Source: M3007 sp033764075 (lineage in GTDB: Bacteria; Bacteroidota; Bacteroidia; Chitinophagales; Saprospiraceae). Taken from it: a stretch of DNA of 64,000 nt. The notes beneath the pieces were generated by a model that searched no databases, had not been told where the DNA came from, and was given only the letters and a program-made list of their open reading frames with translations. Shown piece by piece: positions 39,766 through 48,962 of this stretch; the stretch's first letter is position 1; every line of letters begins with the position of its first letter. Where the stretch lies: positions 92,304-156,303 of the forward strand of contig JANRJH010000007.1 of the NCBI GenBank assembly GCA_033764075.1. The letters run 5' to 3'. The position numbers and the translations under genes are program-made.

Positions 39766-40884
39766 ATGATCGTCAAACCTTTTCAAGCGTTATACCCCAA
39801 TTTCAACTTCATCGCTTCTCCGGATTCCTTCTGCGCCGAAGCAAAAAACGCCTACCGGGAGTTTTACGAAAACAATTTTTTCGAAACGGCGCCCCAGGAG
39901 GCCCTCTACATTTATCAGATTGAAAATGAAAACGGCAAACATCTGGGGTTGGTGGGCTTGAACGCCTTGTCCGATTTTTTTGACGGAAAGATCAAAAAAC
40001 ACGAGAAGACGCTCAGTGAAAAGGAGCAGCAGCAAATGCAAATTTTCCTGAAGTGGCACGCCATCCTCAAGCCGGTGCTGCTCACCCACCAGCCGGTACC
40101 CGAAATACAAGACTGGATGCGCCGCTTCACCACCCAAAACGCGCCGTTGTACACCACCTATTTCGAACGGGAAGCCGAAACCCACCGGATGTGGGCGGTC
40201 ACCGACGGGCAGGATATCCACGCCATCCAGGAGGCCTTCCGGCGGCATGTGCCCTGCACATACATCGCCGACGGCCACCACCGCACCTCCACCATGGCCT
40301 TGCTGTTCGAGCGCATGGGCGACCCCAACGAGCTCAACCTCGACCTCAGCAACCTGTTCTGCGCCTACTTCGCCGCCGACCAGCTGGAAATACTCGACTA
40401 CAACCGCGTGGTGGAGGGCCTCTCCGAGGTCAGCCCCATCCGTTTCATGGCCAGCCTCTCCCAATTGTTTGACATTGAACCGCTCGACCAGCCGGAAAAG
40501 CCGAGGGCCAAACACGAGCTCACCCTGTACCTGTACAAAGAATGGTACCGGTTGCGCTGGAAACAAAGCGTACTTGACCGATACAACACCGGCGCCATCC
40601 TGCTCGACGCCACCCTGCTGAATGAGTGGGTGCTGGGCGACATTTTCGAAATTCGCGACGTGCGCAACGACGTTCGCATCCAGTACGTGGAAGGCAAAAA
40701 GGGGCTCGACGGCATCCGACGGCTGGTCAACGATGAAGACCACCGCGTGGGCTTCATGCTGTATCCCGTGTCTTTCGACGATATGATGGCGCTTGCCGAC
40801 GCCGGCGAGAGCCTGCCGCCCAAAAGCACCTACTTCGAGCCGCGCCTGCGCAGCGGGCTGTTGGTGAAGGTGCTGGATGCATGA
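39766..40884 (+). CDS. DUF1015 family protein
   Basis: 372 residues, cytoplasmic. DUF1015 signatures are clear: the opening PFQALYPN, the central YIADGHHRTSTMA, and the end segment PPKSTYFEPRLRSGLLVK. The family (COG4198) is conserved in Bacteroidota but has no firm biochemical assignment; the GHHR motif suggests a catalytic or ligand-binding centre. The stop overlaps a possible ATG of the next gene (ATGA at 40881). Confidence 0.88.
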   Translation: MIVKPFQALYPNFNFIASPDSFCAEAKNAYREFYENNFFETAPQEALYIYQIENENGKHLGLVGLNALSDFFDGKIKKHEKTLSEKEQQQMQIFLKWHAILKPVLLTHQPVPEIQDWMRRFTTQNAPLYTTYFEREAETHRMWAVTDGQDIHAIQEAFRRHVPCTYIADGHHRTSTMALLFERMGDPNELNLDLSNLFCAYFAADQLEILDYNRVVEGLSEVSPIRFMASLSQLFDIEPLDQPEKPRAKHELTLYLYKEWYRLRWKQSVLDRYNTGAILLDATLLNEWVLGDIFEIRDVRNDVRIQYVEGKKGLDGIRRLVNDEDHRVGFMLYPVSFDDMMALADAGESLPPKSTYFEPRLRSGLLVKVLDA

Positions 40885-40913
40885 GGGCGCACCCGGCAAC
40901 CAAAACCGCCGCC

Positions 40914-41816
40914 ATGAATAGTCTGTCCCGATCCGCTTTGTCCTGGTTGTTCGTTTTTTGTACGACCCTGGCCGCCGCCCAGACGGTCGACTGCACGGCT
41001 GTTCCGGACACCACAGCGGTTGCCGTTGGCGCCGCCTTTGTGCTCCGGCTGGGTGCCCCGCCTTCAGCCACCCCGCCCGGTGAGCCCGATTTTGAGACGT
41101 TTTTTGCCGGTTTTGACCGCGAGAACCTCCTGGGCGCCGGCGAATGGACAGCCGCCCCGACCGGCGGATGGCAAAGATCGCTGCAGTTGATCACTTTCGA
41201 CACCGGACTGCTCACCCTGCCGCCCCTGCGCATCCCCCTGCCCGACGGCAGCGATTGCCGCACGCCTGCCGTTGTCTGCCATGTGTATGCGCCGCCCGGA
41301 CCCACCGACCCGGCGGACCTGGCCGACATCCGCGACATCCACCGCACGCCGCCCTCCTGGCTCGATTACCTGCCCTGGCTGGGGCTTTTTGGGGCGCTTT
41401 TGCTGATCCTGGTAACGGCCTTCCTGCTCCGGCGGGCCTTTCTTCGAAAAAAAGTCCGGGAACGCGCCGCACCTGAACTGCCCCCGTCCGTGTGGGCCAG
41501 TCGCCAGCTCGATGCCCTGGAAAAAACCGCACCCTGGCAACGCGGCGATGTGGCCGGGTATTACACAGACCTTAGCCGGATTCTCCGCACGTTCATCGAG
41601 CGCCAAACGGGAGTGCCTGCTTTGGAGGCCCCGCCGGCAGAGTGGGCCGGACGTTTGCCGGAATCGGTGCGGCCGACCGTCGACGTCTTTTTGGACACGT
41701 GCGACCTGGCCAAGTTTGCCCGCCATACCCCCCCGCCCGAGGCACACCCTCGGGCGCTCCACACGGCCCGCGCGCTGGTGCGGCTGCTCACCCCGGAAAA
41801 AAAGGAGGAATCATGA
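40914..41816 (+). CDS. BatD/DUF4381-like membrane protein upstream of BatA
   Basis: About 300 residues. A signal peptide (LSRSALSWLFVFCTTLAAAQ) precedes an Ig-like extracytoplasmic domain whose ending SLQLITFDTGLLTLPPLRIP is typical of proteins encoded before BatA. A transmembrane helix follows (LPWLGLFGALLLILVTAFLL) and a cytoplasmic DUF4381-like helical tail (GDVAGYYTDLSRILRTFIER, LDTCDLAKFARHTPP). The start is ATG 40914 or ATG 40881; the latter would be coupled to the DUF1015 stop. It overlaps batA by four bases. Confidence 0.78.
   Translation: MNSLSRSALSWLFVFCTTLAAAQTVDCTAVPDTTAVAVGAAFVLRLGAPPSATPPGEPDFETFFAGFDRENLLGAGEWTAAPTGGWQRSLQLITFDTGLLTLPPLRIPLPDGSDCRTPAVVCHVYAPPGPTDPADLADIRDIHRTPPSWLDYLPWLGLFGALLLILVTAFLLRRAFLRKKVRERAAPELPPSVWASRQLDALEKTAPWQRGDVAGYYTDLSRILRTFIERQTGVPALEAPPAEWAGRLPESVRPTVDVFLDTCDLAKFARHTPPPEAHPRALHTARALVRLLTPEKKEES
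41801..41809 (+). promoter_or_regulatory. Shine-Dalgarno-like AAAGGAGGA before batA
   Basis: A canonical-looking AGGAGG sits four bases before the ATG at 41813. Bacteroidota genes rarely use such a site, and here the same bases encode the Lys-Glu-Glu end of the upstream protein, so it may be fortuitous. Confidence 0.35.
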
Positions 41817-42799
41817 GTTTGTGGTTCGCCGATCCAGGCTGGTTGCTGTTGTTCGTGCCGCTGCTGCTGGTGGCCTGGAGAAGCCGTCGCCACGTCCAGG
41901 CTCATTTCGCTCTGCCCTTTGAGCCGAACGCCACAAACGGTTATTCGTGGCGCACCCGCGTGCACCCCTGGCTGTCCAGGCTGCCCTGGCTGGCCCTTAT
42001 CCTGCTAGTGCTCGCCATGGCGCGGCCGCAACGGCGGTGGCAGGAGGAGCGGGTGACCTCGGAGGGCATCGACATTGCGGTGGCCATGGACATCTCGCCG
42101 AGCATGCTCAGCAAGGACTTTTCGCCCGACCGCCTCACGGTGGCCAAACGCGTGGCCGCGGAGTTTATAGACAAACGCCCCCACGATCGCCTGGCGGTGG
42201 TGGCCTTCTCCGCCGGTGCGTTCACCCAGTGCCCCCTCACCATCGACCACGAGGTGGTACGGAGCGCCCTCGGCAGCCTGGAGGTTGGGCGCCTGGAAGA
42301 CGGCACTGCCATCGGGATGGGCCTGGCCACCGCGCTCAACCGGCTCAAGGACAGCCGCTCACCCAGCCGTATCGTCATCCTGATCACCGACGGCGAGAAC
42401 ATGGGCGGTTACATCAGTCCGGAGCAGGCCACGGAGCTGGCCGTCGACCTGAGCGTGCGGGTGTACACCATTGGCGTCGGCACGGAGGGCATTGTGATGT
42501 CGCCAAGCTCCCGCAACTTCGACGGTAGTTACAACTTTTCCCCGCGCCCGGTCAAATTCAACACCGAATTGCTGGAAAACATCGCCGCGCGCACAGGCGG
42601 CCGGTTTTTCCGGGCCCGCAGCGGTGCCGATTTGGAGGCCATTTACGCAGACATAGATCGCATGGAAAAAGTGGAAATCGAGGTCGGCAAGGAAGCGCGG
42701 CATCAGGATTATTTCGGCTGGCTGATCGCCGGAGCATTGTTATTGCTGGCCCTGGAGGCCATGTTGCGGTGGCTGGTGCTGCGCAGTATCTGGCTTTGA
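41813..42799 (+). CDS. batA: VWA domain protein BatA
   Basis: 328 residues. Two N-terminal membrane helices (WLLLFVPLLLVAW and LPWLALILLVLAMARP) lead to a periplasmic-side von Willebrand A domain with MIDAS motif MDISPSM (DxSxS), threonine in GTAIGMGL and aspartate in ILITDGENMGG, and a final transmembrane helix (LIAGALLLLALEAMLRWLV). This is the topology of Bacteroides aerotolerance BatA. The usual partners MoxR, DUF58 and BatB are not next to it in this window. Confidence 0.88.
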   Translation: MSLWFADPGWLLLFVPLLLVAWRSRRHVQAHFALPFEPNATNGYSWRTRVHPWLSRLPWLALILLVLAMARPQRRWQEERVTSEGIDIAVAMDISPSMLSKDFSPDRLTVAKRVAAEFIDKRPHDRLAVVAFSAGAFTQCPLTIDHEVVRSALGSLEVGRLEDGTAIGMGLATALNRLKDSRSPSRIVILITDGENMGGYISPEQATELAVDLSVRVYTIGVGTEGIVMSPSSRNFDGSYNFSPRPVKFNTELLENIAARTGGRFFRARSGADLEAIYADIDRMEKVEIEVGKEARHQDYFGWLIAGALLLLALEAMLRWLVLRSIWL

Positions 42800-42839
42800 G
42801 GCAAAAGAGGTCGTTGGAATATCACATAAACAACCGAAA

Positions 42840-43766
42840 ATGACAAAATTGCACCCTGTTTTTTTTGCCCCGCTGCTGCTCTTGCTGGTCGTGGCGGGAA
42901 AAGCCCAGGATCTCGAACCGAGGGCTTACGTTTGGGTGCCGGTGCAGGCAACCTTTTTGGTAGCCGGATACGGTTACTCCCATGGTGGCGTGCTGACAGA
43001 CCCTACCGCTCCGGTACAGGACCTTCAGGCGACCCTGAACGCGCCGTCCGTCGGTGCCGGACATGTATTCTCCTTTATGGGCAATACCACCCAGGTGTCG
43101 GCGTCCGTTCCATTTGCGTGGGCGGGGGTTTCCGGATCGGTTCAGGGCAGTGCCCAGAGCGTTTCACGGACCGGATTCGGCGACGCGCGGTTGCGGATAT
43201 CGACCTTATTGATCGGGGCGCCGGCCATGTCGGCGCCCGACATCGCGAAGGCGCCACGCAAAACCATTTTCGGCGCAAGCCTGTCCATCATTGCGCCCAC
43301 AGGTCAGTATTTCCCTGAAAAACTGATCAACCTGGGGGTTCATCGCTGGTCTTTTAAACCGGAATTGGCTCTCTCCCAACCGGTGGGTAAACGCTGGCTG
43401 GTCGACGTGTACGCCGGGGTGTGGTTTTTTACCAAAAACAAATCCTATTACCCGGGCAATTCGGTTCGGGAACAAGATCCGATGGGCGCCTTTCAGGCAC
43501 ACGTCAGCTACAACATCACCCGCCGCATGTGGGCGGCGATTAATTTGACTTATTACGCCGGCGGCATCACGACGGTGAACGGCGTGCAATCGGACGACAG
43601 GCAGGATAATTCGCGCATAGGCGGCACACTGGTCGTTCCGGTGAAAAAACGCCATTCCGTGAAATTCGCATTCAGCACAGGGGCTGTCATCCGCAGCGGG
43701 GCAGATTTCACAACGGTCTCGGTCGGTTGGCAGACGTTCTTCATGGGCAAGCCTAAAAACAAGTAG
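42840..43766 (+). CDS. Outer-membrane transporter-like beta-barrel protein
   Basis: 308 residues with signal peptide MTKLHPVFFAPLLLLLVVAG. The body shows repeated amphipathic strands with aromatic ends (HRWSFKPELALSQPVGKRWL, LVDVYAGVWFFTKNKSYY, HVSYNITRRMWAAINLTYYA) like the MetA-pathway/phenol-transporter barrel group. Substrate unknown. It starts 40 bp after batA and is convergent with the porin gene, separated by a weak hairpin without a T-run. Confidence 0.75.
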   Translation: MTKLHPVFFAPLLLLLVVAGKAQDLEPRAYVWVPVQATFLVAGYGYSHGGVLTDPTAPVQDLQATLNAPSVGAGHVFSFMGNTTQVSASVPFAWAGVSGSVQGSAQSVSRTGFGDARLRISTLLIGAPAMSAPDIAKAPRKTIFGASLSIIAPTGQYFPEKLINLGVHRWSFKPELALSQPVGKRWLVDVYAGVWFFTKNKSYYPGNSVREQDPMGAFQAHVSYNITRRMWAAINLTYYAGGITTVNGVQSDDRQDNSRIGGTLVVPVKKRHSVKFAFSTGAVIRSGADFTTVSVGWQTFFMGKPKNK

Positions 43767-43814
43767 CTCAGACCTTTTTGGGGTTCTAAACCCTGAAGTT
43801 GACGTGCCGTTTTA

Positions 43815-45134
43815 TTAAAAGTTGACCATCAGGTTGGAATAAAAAATACCGCCGTTGCCACCCACCGGCATGGGCAGCGACAGGCCACCCACGGGGCTGT
43901 TATTTACATGCAGGTATTCAAAATTCCAGCGGAGGGAATGCGTTTTTTTAGGATACCAGTTGAGCCCAACCCGAACGTCGGACGGATCGCCGTATTCACC
44001 GTACACCTGGCTCCAGGTGGTATACAGTTGCAGTGATTGGGGGAAAATCATGGCGGAGGCCTGCAACTGCAATCCGTTATCCAGGAATTCATTGCGTTCG
44101 ATCATATCCAGCCCCTTTCCATTCAGGTTATCCACCTGACGCCAGTAGAATTCCCCCTCCAGGGCTAAACCTTTGTATTTTGCGCCGGCGTCGAAGCTGA
44201 TCATCTGGTAGGTAGCCTTTTCCACTTGAATGCCCGGGCCGAAAAGGTTTGGTGCGAAGATGACACTACCGTCGGATAGACGGATGGCCACGTTTTCAAA
44301 GGCTTCAGAGGTCGGTACTCCCTGCTTGTCTTCCTTGCTGTGGCTGTAGTGTCCGGCCAGGCGGGTCGCCACATTTTGGTGGTTTTCGAAGTCGCCAAAA
44401 TTGTTGTTTAATCCGTATTCACCCGTTGTAGGATGCCAGACGAGGGCAGCGGAGAAGGAGTTGAAACCGTCGTCCAGTTGTCCGGCGTCGATGCCCAGTT
44501 GGCTGAGGTTGTTGCCGATCATCACCATGTAGTTCAGCCGATCCGTAGCGTTTCCCCTCACCATGACCCCCGTGGTATAGGAAGGCCGGAAGAACTCGTC
44601 GGCAATCAGTCGATTATCGACCGTATTCCAGAACGGAAAGCTACCCTCCGTGCTGCGCACACCCGGCAGTGAAATGATGCCGCCAACGAAGGTGAAGTAC
44701 TTGTTCAGCTCGTAGCTCAGGTTTCCGGCCACGACCACCTGGGCGGTTTGCCCCTGGGCTGTGTTGTTGGTCCAGACATAAAACAGGTAACGGAACCGCG
44801 GGTCGAGGAACCACCCGAGAAACTGGAGGTTCACCTTGTTCACCTGGAGATCCTGTCGGCGGTCGATGGTGGTCGTGTCGCCAAACGCATTCACATACTG
44901 CTCGTCCAGGGGTTGCTGGTTGAGGTAGCGCAGGTAGGAAAAGATCTTGAAGTTGACCGCGCCTTCGGGCGTGTTTACGATCCGAAACCCTGCATTAGGG
45001 TGATAGGAGCCGAAGGTGTCTGTGCCGGCCTTTTTATCCTGCGCATGCAGGGCGGAGTGGCCAAACAGGAGGGAGAACAATGCGCAAAAAATGACTTGCC
45101 CGAGCCGTGCGGGTAAAAAGGGTAAGGTGTTCAT
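43815..45134 (-). CDS. Porin (phosphate-selective O/P-like) family protein
   Basis: 439 residues with a signal peptide (RLGQVIFCALFSLLFGHSALHA). The sequence is a typical large beta-barrel: DPRFRYLFYVWTNN, YELNKYFTFVGGIISLPGVR, WNFEYLHVNNSPVG and a C-terminal GGIFYSNLMVNF ending in aromatic Phe. The overall pattern is like OprO/OprP-type porins. It lies downstream of the TonB-dependent receptor on the same strand but behind a strong terminator, so it is probably transcribed separately. Confidence 0.8.
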   Translation of the reverse strand: MNTLPFLPARLGQVIFCALFSLLFGHSALHAQDKKAGTDTFGSYHPNAGFRIVNTPEGAVNFKIFSYLRYLNQQPLDEQYVNAFGDTTTIDRRQDLQVNKVNLQFLGWFLDPRFRYLFYVWTNNTAQGQTAQVVVAGNLSYELNKYFTFVGGIISLPGVRSTEGSFPFWNTVDNRLIADEFFRPSYTTGVMVRGNATDRLNYMVMIGNNLSQLGIDAGQLDDGFNSFSAALVWHPTTGEYGLNNNFGDFENHQNVATRLAGHYSHSKEDKQGVPTSEAFENVAIRLSDGSVIFAPNLFGPGIQVEKATYQMISFDAGAKYKGLALEGEFYWRQVDNLNGKGLDMIERNEFLDNGLQLQASAMIFPQSLQLYTTWSQVYGEYGDPSDVRVGLNWYPKKTHSLRWNFEYLHVNNSPVGGLSLPMPVGGNGGIFYSNLMVNF

Positions 45135-45199
45135 ACAATAGGGTTTTAAAGGTGAAATGGGTGCCTGCTGCGAAGTTAGCCAGGCCCGAACAAAAATGT

Positions 45200-45239
45200 C
45201 CGAAAAAACAAACAGGATCCGGGAAACCCCGGATCCTGT
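45200..45239 (-). terminator. Terminator after the TonB-dependent receptor
   Basis: On the minus strand an 11-bp perfect stem CAGGATCCGGG/CCCGGATCCTG with a short loop is followed by TTTGTTTTTT. It starts 33 bases after the receptor stop codon. Confidence 0.85.
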
Positions 45240-45271
45240 CGAATTTAAAACTACTGGGTAGTCGGCGTATC

Positions 45272-48200
45272 TTATTCAAAGATGTACCGGATGCCCACCT
45301 GCATCTGCCAGCGCGAGCTGCGCAGGCCGTTGTCGTCCAGGCGGCCGTTGCCTTCCCAAGCCTCGACACCGTCGATCAGGTCGGGGTTGATGGAGTACTG
45401 CGGCGTGGTGTTGGCGCCGGTGGTGTTGTTGCGCAGCGTCAGCAGGTTGTACGACTGGAAGCTGCCGACCTGGCGGCGCAGGCCCCATTCCTGATTCAGG
45501 AAGTTGGTGAAGTTGAAGATATCAAACGTGAACTGCAGGGTGTTGCGTTTGCCGTTGGCCATGTCGAGGTAAAAGTCCTGGGTGAAACGCAGGTCGATAA
45601 CGAACTCCATCGGCTCCTTGCCGCTGTTGCGCTCCACGTAGTCGCCGCGGCGGTCGTTGAGTTCGTCGTGGTCGGAGATGTACTTGTCCAGCAGCGCCCA
45701 CTGTTGGTCCGGCGTGTAGGTCTGGCCTTTGTAGGTCAGGTTTACGAGGGGAATCTGGTCCTGGGACTCGGGGACAAACACGAGTTCGTTGTTGTTGAAG
45801 CCACCGTCGTCGACGAAGTTAAAGTTGTTGGCGCCCACCACATAGGTGTAGTAACCGCCGGTTTGGGCATTGAAGTTGAAAGACAGGTTGGAGCGCATGT
45901 GCTTCAGGTACTCGATGCCGTAGCCGAACTGGCCGAAGATGCGGTGGCCGGGCGAGAAAGTCGAGCGGGCAGGATCGCTTTCGAGGTTACGGCCCGGTAC
46001 GTTGTAGTAGCCCCGCCACTGGGAGTTGTTCTGCGACGAGGTGAGGTCGAACAGGGAGTACGACTCGCCGTAGGAGTAGGAGAGCATACCGGAGAAACCG
46101 TTGGTGAAGTTTTTCGACAGGCTGGCGACGGCGTTCCAGGAGTAGCCTTTGTCGGTATTGCTGGCCAGCATGATGTAGTTGTACTTCGGCGCCAATACCT
46201 TGTCGCCAAAACCAGGGTCGGTGCCTTCAAACAGCGGGCGGTCGTCCGGGCCGGCGCCGGTGAGGAAGCGCGTGGGCTGCTGGAGGTTCACGTTCTGGTA
46301 GCGGACATCCTGAATGGTTTTGGAGAAGATGCCCTCCACCGTACCGATAAGGCCCCAAGGCAGCTTGCGGTCGTAGGCAAGGTCGAGTTTCATCACTTGC
46401 GGCAGTTTGAAGTCTTCGGCAAAGAGGTCGATCTGGCCGCCCGGCCTGGGGTTGTTGAGGTCTACGTCGAGGATCGGGTTGCCCATGGCGTCGAACGCCA
46501 CCGGCTGCAGGTTCACATCGGGCTGGATAGCCACGTTGTTGCGGCTCACGCTGCTGATGTTCAGACCGTAGTTGTTGTACGCGCCACCCGGCCAAACCAG
46601 GGGGATACGGCTGGTGAACACGCCGATACCACCGCGGAGTTGGTTCATTTTCTTGCCGTTGATGTCCCAGTTAAAGCTCAAACGGGGGGAGAACATCACC
46701 TGGGTTTTCACGAACTGGCCGGTACGGGCGCCCTGAAGGTCCCATACGGAGTCGAGTACCGGCACGTCGTTGTCGTTGAAATCCTGGTTCACGGGCACGT
46801 CGGTGGGCCAGAAGGGCAGGTCTACGCGCAGGCCGCCGGTCAGTTTCAGGTTCGGCGTGGCCTGGTATTCGTCTTGCAGGTAGATACCCAGGAGGGTCTG
46901 TTTGAATTCGGCGATGGCCTCGGAGTCGTCGCCCACCACGTTGTCCACCTGAGAGAAGCTGTGGCTGTAGCGGCTGGCCGGCTGGCCGGAAAGGAAGCGT
47001 TGCACGCCCGTTTCACCGGTGGTGGTGTTGTTGTTGAAGTTGTAAGCGCCGTAGTTGTCGCGGATGAAGAGGTTGCCGGCGTCGTACATTTCGAGGTTTA
47101 CGCCGAACAGGGCCGAGTGACGGCCTTTGTACAGCGTCACGTCGTTGGTGATGGTGATCACGTCCTGGTTCAGCAGGTTGGCCGTGGAGAACGTTTCGGC
47201 GCCCAGGTTGATGTTGCCGTTGGGGCCGTCCTGGATGGTCACTGAGGGGAAGGGGTTGCCGTCGGGGTCGCGGTCGTCGCGCACGAAGGTGGCGCCGATG
47301 GTCAGCTTGTTGGACAGGTTATCCGTAAACAACGCGCTCCACTCCAGGGCGGAGGAGTTGGTGGTGGACACGAAGGTCTCCGAGCCGTTGAGGAAGTTGA
47401 TGGCGTTTGCGTTCGAACGGCGGGCCTCCAGGTTGTCGGCGTGCACCAGCGAGTGGCGGATGCTCAGGCGGTGGCGCTGGTTGATGTTCCAGTCGATCTT
47501 GGCCAGGAACTTTTCGCTGTTGAGGAACGAGGTGTTGTTGTCGTAGGTACCGATGTCGTAACCGTACAGTTCGTCAAATCGTTCGCGGATGAGTTCCAGG
47601 GTGTCGGCGGTGGTTGCGCCCAGGTAGTTGTTGAAGTCAAAGGGGTTGGGCGTCTCGTCGCGCTGGATCTCGGCGTTCAGGAAGAAGAACACCTTGTCTT
47701 TTACGATCGGGCCGCCGATGCGGGCGCCGTAGGTCTGCGCGCTGAAGTCGGCCAGTTTGGATCGCTGGTCGTCTTCCAGATCAAGGCCCGGGGTTTTGCC
47801 GGCCAGGTTTTCGTTGCGGAACAGGTAGTACGCCGAACCTTCGATCTCGTTGGTTCCGGAGCGCGTAACGGCGTTGATGGCGCCGCCGGCGAAGCCCGAC
47901 TGGCGGATGTCGAACGGCGCTACCGCCACGGTGAACTGCTCGATGGCGTCGAGCGAGATGGGCTGAACGCCCGTTTGGCCGCCGTTGGTGCCGGAGCCCG
48001 AGAGGCCGAACACGTCGTTGTTCACCGCACCGTCCACGTAGATGGTGTTGTAGCGGTTGTTCTGGCCGGCGAGCGAAATGGTAAAGCCGTCGGCGTTTTC
48101 GCCGATGTTGGCCAGGGGATTGAGGCGCGCAAAGTCGGCAATGGAACGGCTCAGTGTGGGCGTGTTGTTGATCGTGCGTTCGTCGATGACCGTTTTCTGG

Positions 48201-48616
48201 CCGTCGGCGTTGCCGTCAAAAATGTCGTTGCGGTTCGAGACCACTTCCACGCCTTGCAACTGAACGTCGCTGCCCGAGAGTTTCATGTTCATCGTCACGC
48301 TCTGACCCAGGGTGAGGTACACGTTTTCCTGCACGTACTCCTGGTAGCCGGTGTAAGCCACGGTGACCGTGTAAGGCCCGCCCACTTTCATGTAGGGGAT
48401 GCGAAAATAGCCTTCCGTGTTGGTGGCACTGCCGTACACCGTGCCCGAAGGAACGTGAACGGCTTTTACCGTGGCGCCGATCAATACTTCGCCAGTGGTT
48501 TCGGTCACCTGACCACTGAGGGAAGAAGTTGTAACCCCTTGCGCGTAGGAAGCCGATACGGCAACCGATAACAGCAAGAGCGTCAATGCACTGCGTAAAA
48601 TCGTAAAGAGATTCAT
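45272..48616 (-). CDS. TonB-dependent outer-membrane receptor with carboxypeptidase-like domain
   Basis: 1114 residues. After the signal peptide (ALTLLLLSVAVSASYAQG) comes a carboxypeptidase regulatory-like domain (SLSGQVTETTGEVLIGATVK, EGYFRIPYMKVGGPYTVTVA), then a plug domain (TINNTPTLSRSIADFARL, GFAGGAINAVTRSGTNEIEG) and a large barrel ending in WQMQVGIRYIFE. The TSGTNEIEG-type plug is close to Oar-like receptors. No SusD partner is adjacent, so glycan uptake is not supported; substrate is unknown. The promoter is TACCTTTG at 48658-48665. Confidence 0.92.
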   Translation of the reverse strand: MNLFTILRSALTLLLLSVAVSASYAQGVTTSSLSGQVTETTGEVLIGATVKAVHVPSGTVYGSATNTEGYFRIPYMKVGGPYTVTVAYTGYQEYVQENVYLTLGQSVTMNMKLSGSDVQLQGVEVVSNRNDIFDGNADGQKTVIDERTINNTPTLSRSIADFARLNPLANIGENADGFTISLAGQNNRYNTIYVDGAVNNDVFGLSGSGTNGGQTGVQPISLDAIEQFTVAVAPFDIRQSGFAGGAINAVTRSGTNEIEGSAYYLFRNENLAGKTPGLDLEDDQRSKLADFSAQTYGARIGGPIVKDKVFFFLNAEIQRDETPNPFDFNNYLGATTADTLELIRERFDELYGYDIGTYDNNTSFLNSEKFLAKIDWNINQRHRLSIRHSLVHADNLEARRSNANAINFLNGSETFVSTTNSSALEWSALFTDNLSNKLTIGATFVRDDRDPDGNPFPSVTIQDGPNGNINLGAETFSTANLLNQDVITITNDVTLYKGRHSALFGVNLEMYDAGNLFIRDNYGAYNFNNNTTTGETGVQRFLSGQPASRYSHSFSQVDNVVGDDSEAIAEFKQTLLGIYLQDEYQATPNLKLTGGLRVDLPFWPTDVPVNQDFNDNDVPVLDSVWDLQGARTGQFVKTQVMFSPRLSFNWDINGKKMNQLRGGIGVFTSRIPLVWPGGAYNNYGLNISSVSRNNVAIQPDVNLQPVAFDAMGNPILDVDLNNPRPGGQIDLFAEDFKLPQVMKLDLAYDRKLPWGLIGTVEGIFSKTIQDVRYQNVNLQQPTRFLTGAGPDDRPLFEGTDPGFGDKVLAPKYNYIMLASNTDKGYSWNAVASLSKNFTNGFSGMLSYSYGESYSLFDLTSSQNNSQWRGYYNVPGRNLESDPARSTFSPGHRIFGQFGYGIEYLKHMRSNLSFNFNAQTGGYYTYVVGANNFNFVDDGGFNNNELVFVPESQDQIPLVNLTYKGQTYTPDQQWALLDKYISDHDELNDRRGDYVERNSGKEPMEFVIDLRFTQDFYLDMANGKRNTLQFTFDIFNFTNFLNQEWGLRRQVGSFQSYNLLTLRNNTTGANTTPQYSINPDLIDGVEAWEGNGRLDDNGLRSSRWQMQVGIRYIFE

Positions 48617-48657
48617 GCAACAGATGGTTTGGTTTGTGAAAAGATACCCATTCGTTG

Positions 48658-48665
48658 CAAAGGTA
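48658..48665 (-). promoter_or_regulatory. -7 element of the TonB-dependent receptor promoter
   Basis: TACCTTTG on the minus strand, 41 bases before the ATG at 48616, preceded by an AT-rich region. No TTTG at -33. Confidence 0.55.
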
Positions 48666-48823
48666 ATTTGGGCGTGTTAAGCTAATTTTAATTATTCTTT
48701 ACTGTGTATGTAAATCAAATTTTTATTTGTTAAAAAAAACAATTTTTTATTTAAAATACAATTAATTTACATAAAATTAAAATTATTATAGTTTTGCTAT
48801 TCTGACTTACCCCTGGCGAGCAG
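48666..48823. other. AT-rich upstream region of the TonB-dependent receptor
   Basis: About 160 bp of very AT-rich sequence with long A and T runs between the receptor promoter and the large inverted repeat. It holds no gene; it may serve as an UP-like or curved regulatory region. Confidence 0.5.
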
Positions 48824-48943
48824 GATGGCACACGGATAACACGGATCGCTTCGCGAACGCGGATTTTACAGATTTTTACTGTTTGAGGGGGAAATCCGTG
48901 AAATCCGCGTTCGCGAAGCGATCCGCAGCATCCGCGTGCCATC
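48824..48943. repeat. 120-bp imperfect palindrome with 52-bp arms
   Basis: Arms 48824-48875 and 48892-48943 match at roughly 45 of 52 positions, around a 16-base loop (TTTACTGTTTGAGGGG). The centre of each arm is an uninterrupted GATCGCTTCGCGAACGCGGA-type block. Repeated CGGAT/GGATTT words resemble the widely dispersed CACGGATTT-type intergenic repeats of environmental bacteria. Confidence 0.9.
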
Positions 48944-48962
48944 ACCCGCGAGCGGTCAGTAT

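Noticed and set aside
43767..43814. Terminator between the convergent barrel and porin genes
   Set aside because: Only a short GGGTT/AACCC stem without a T-run on either strand.
45107..47245. A 712-codon open frame on the plus strand
   Set aside because: It mirrors the TonB-dependent receptor gene; its translation is Val/Gly-rich with no domain features.
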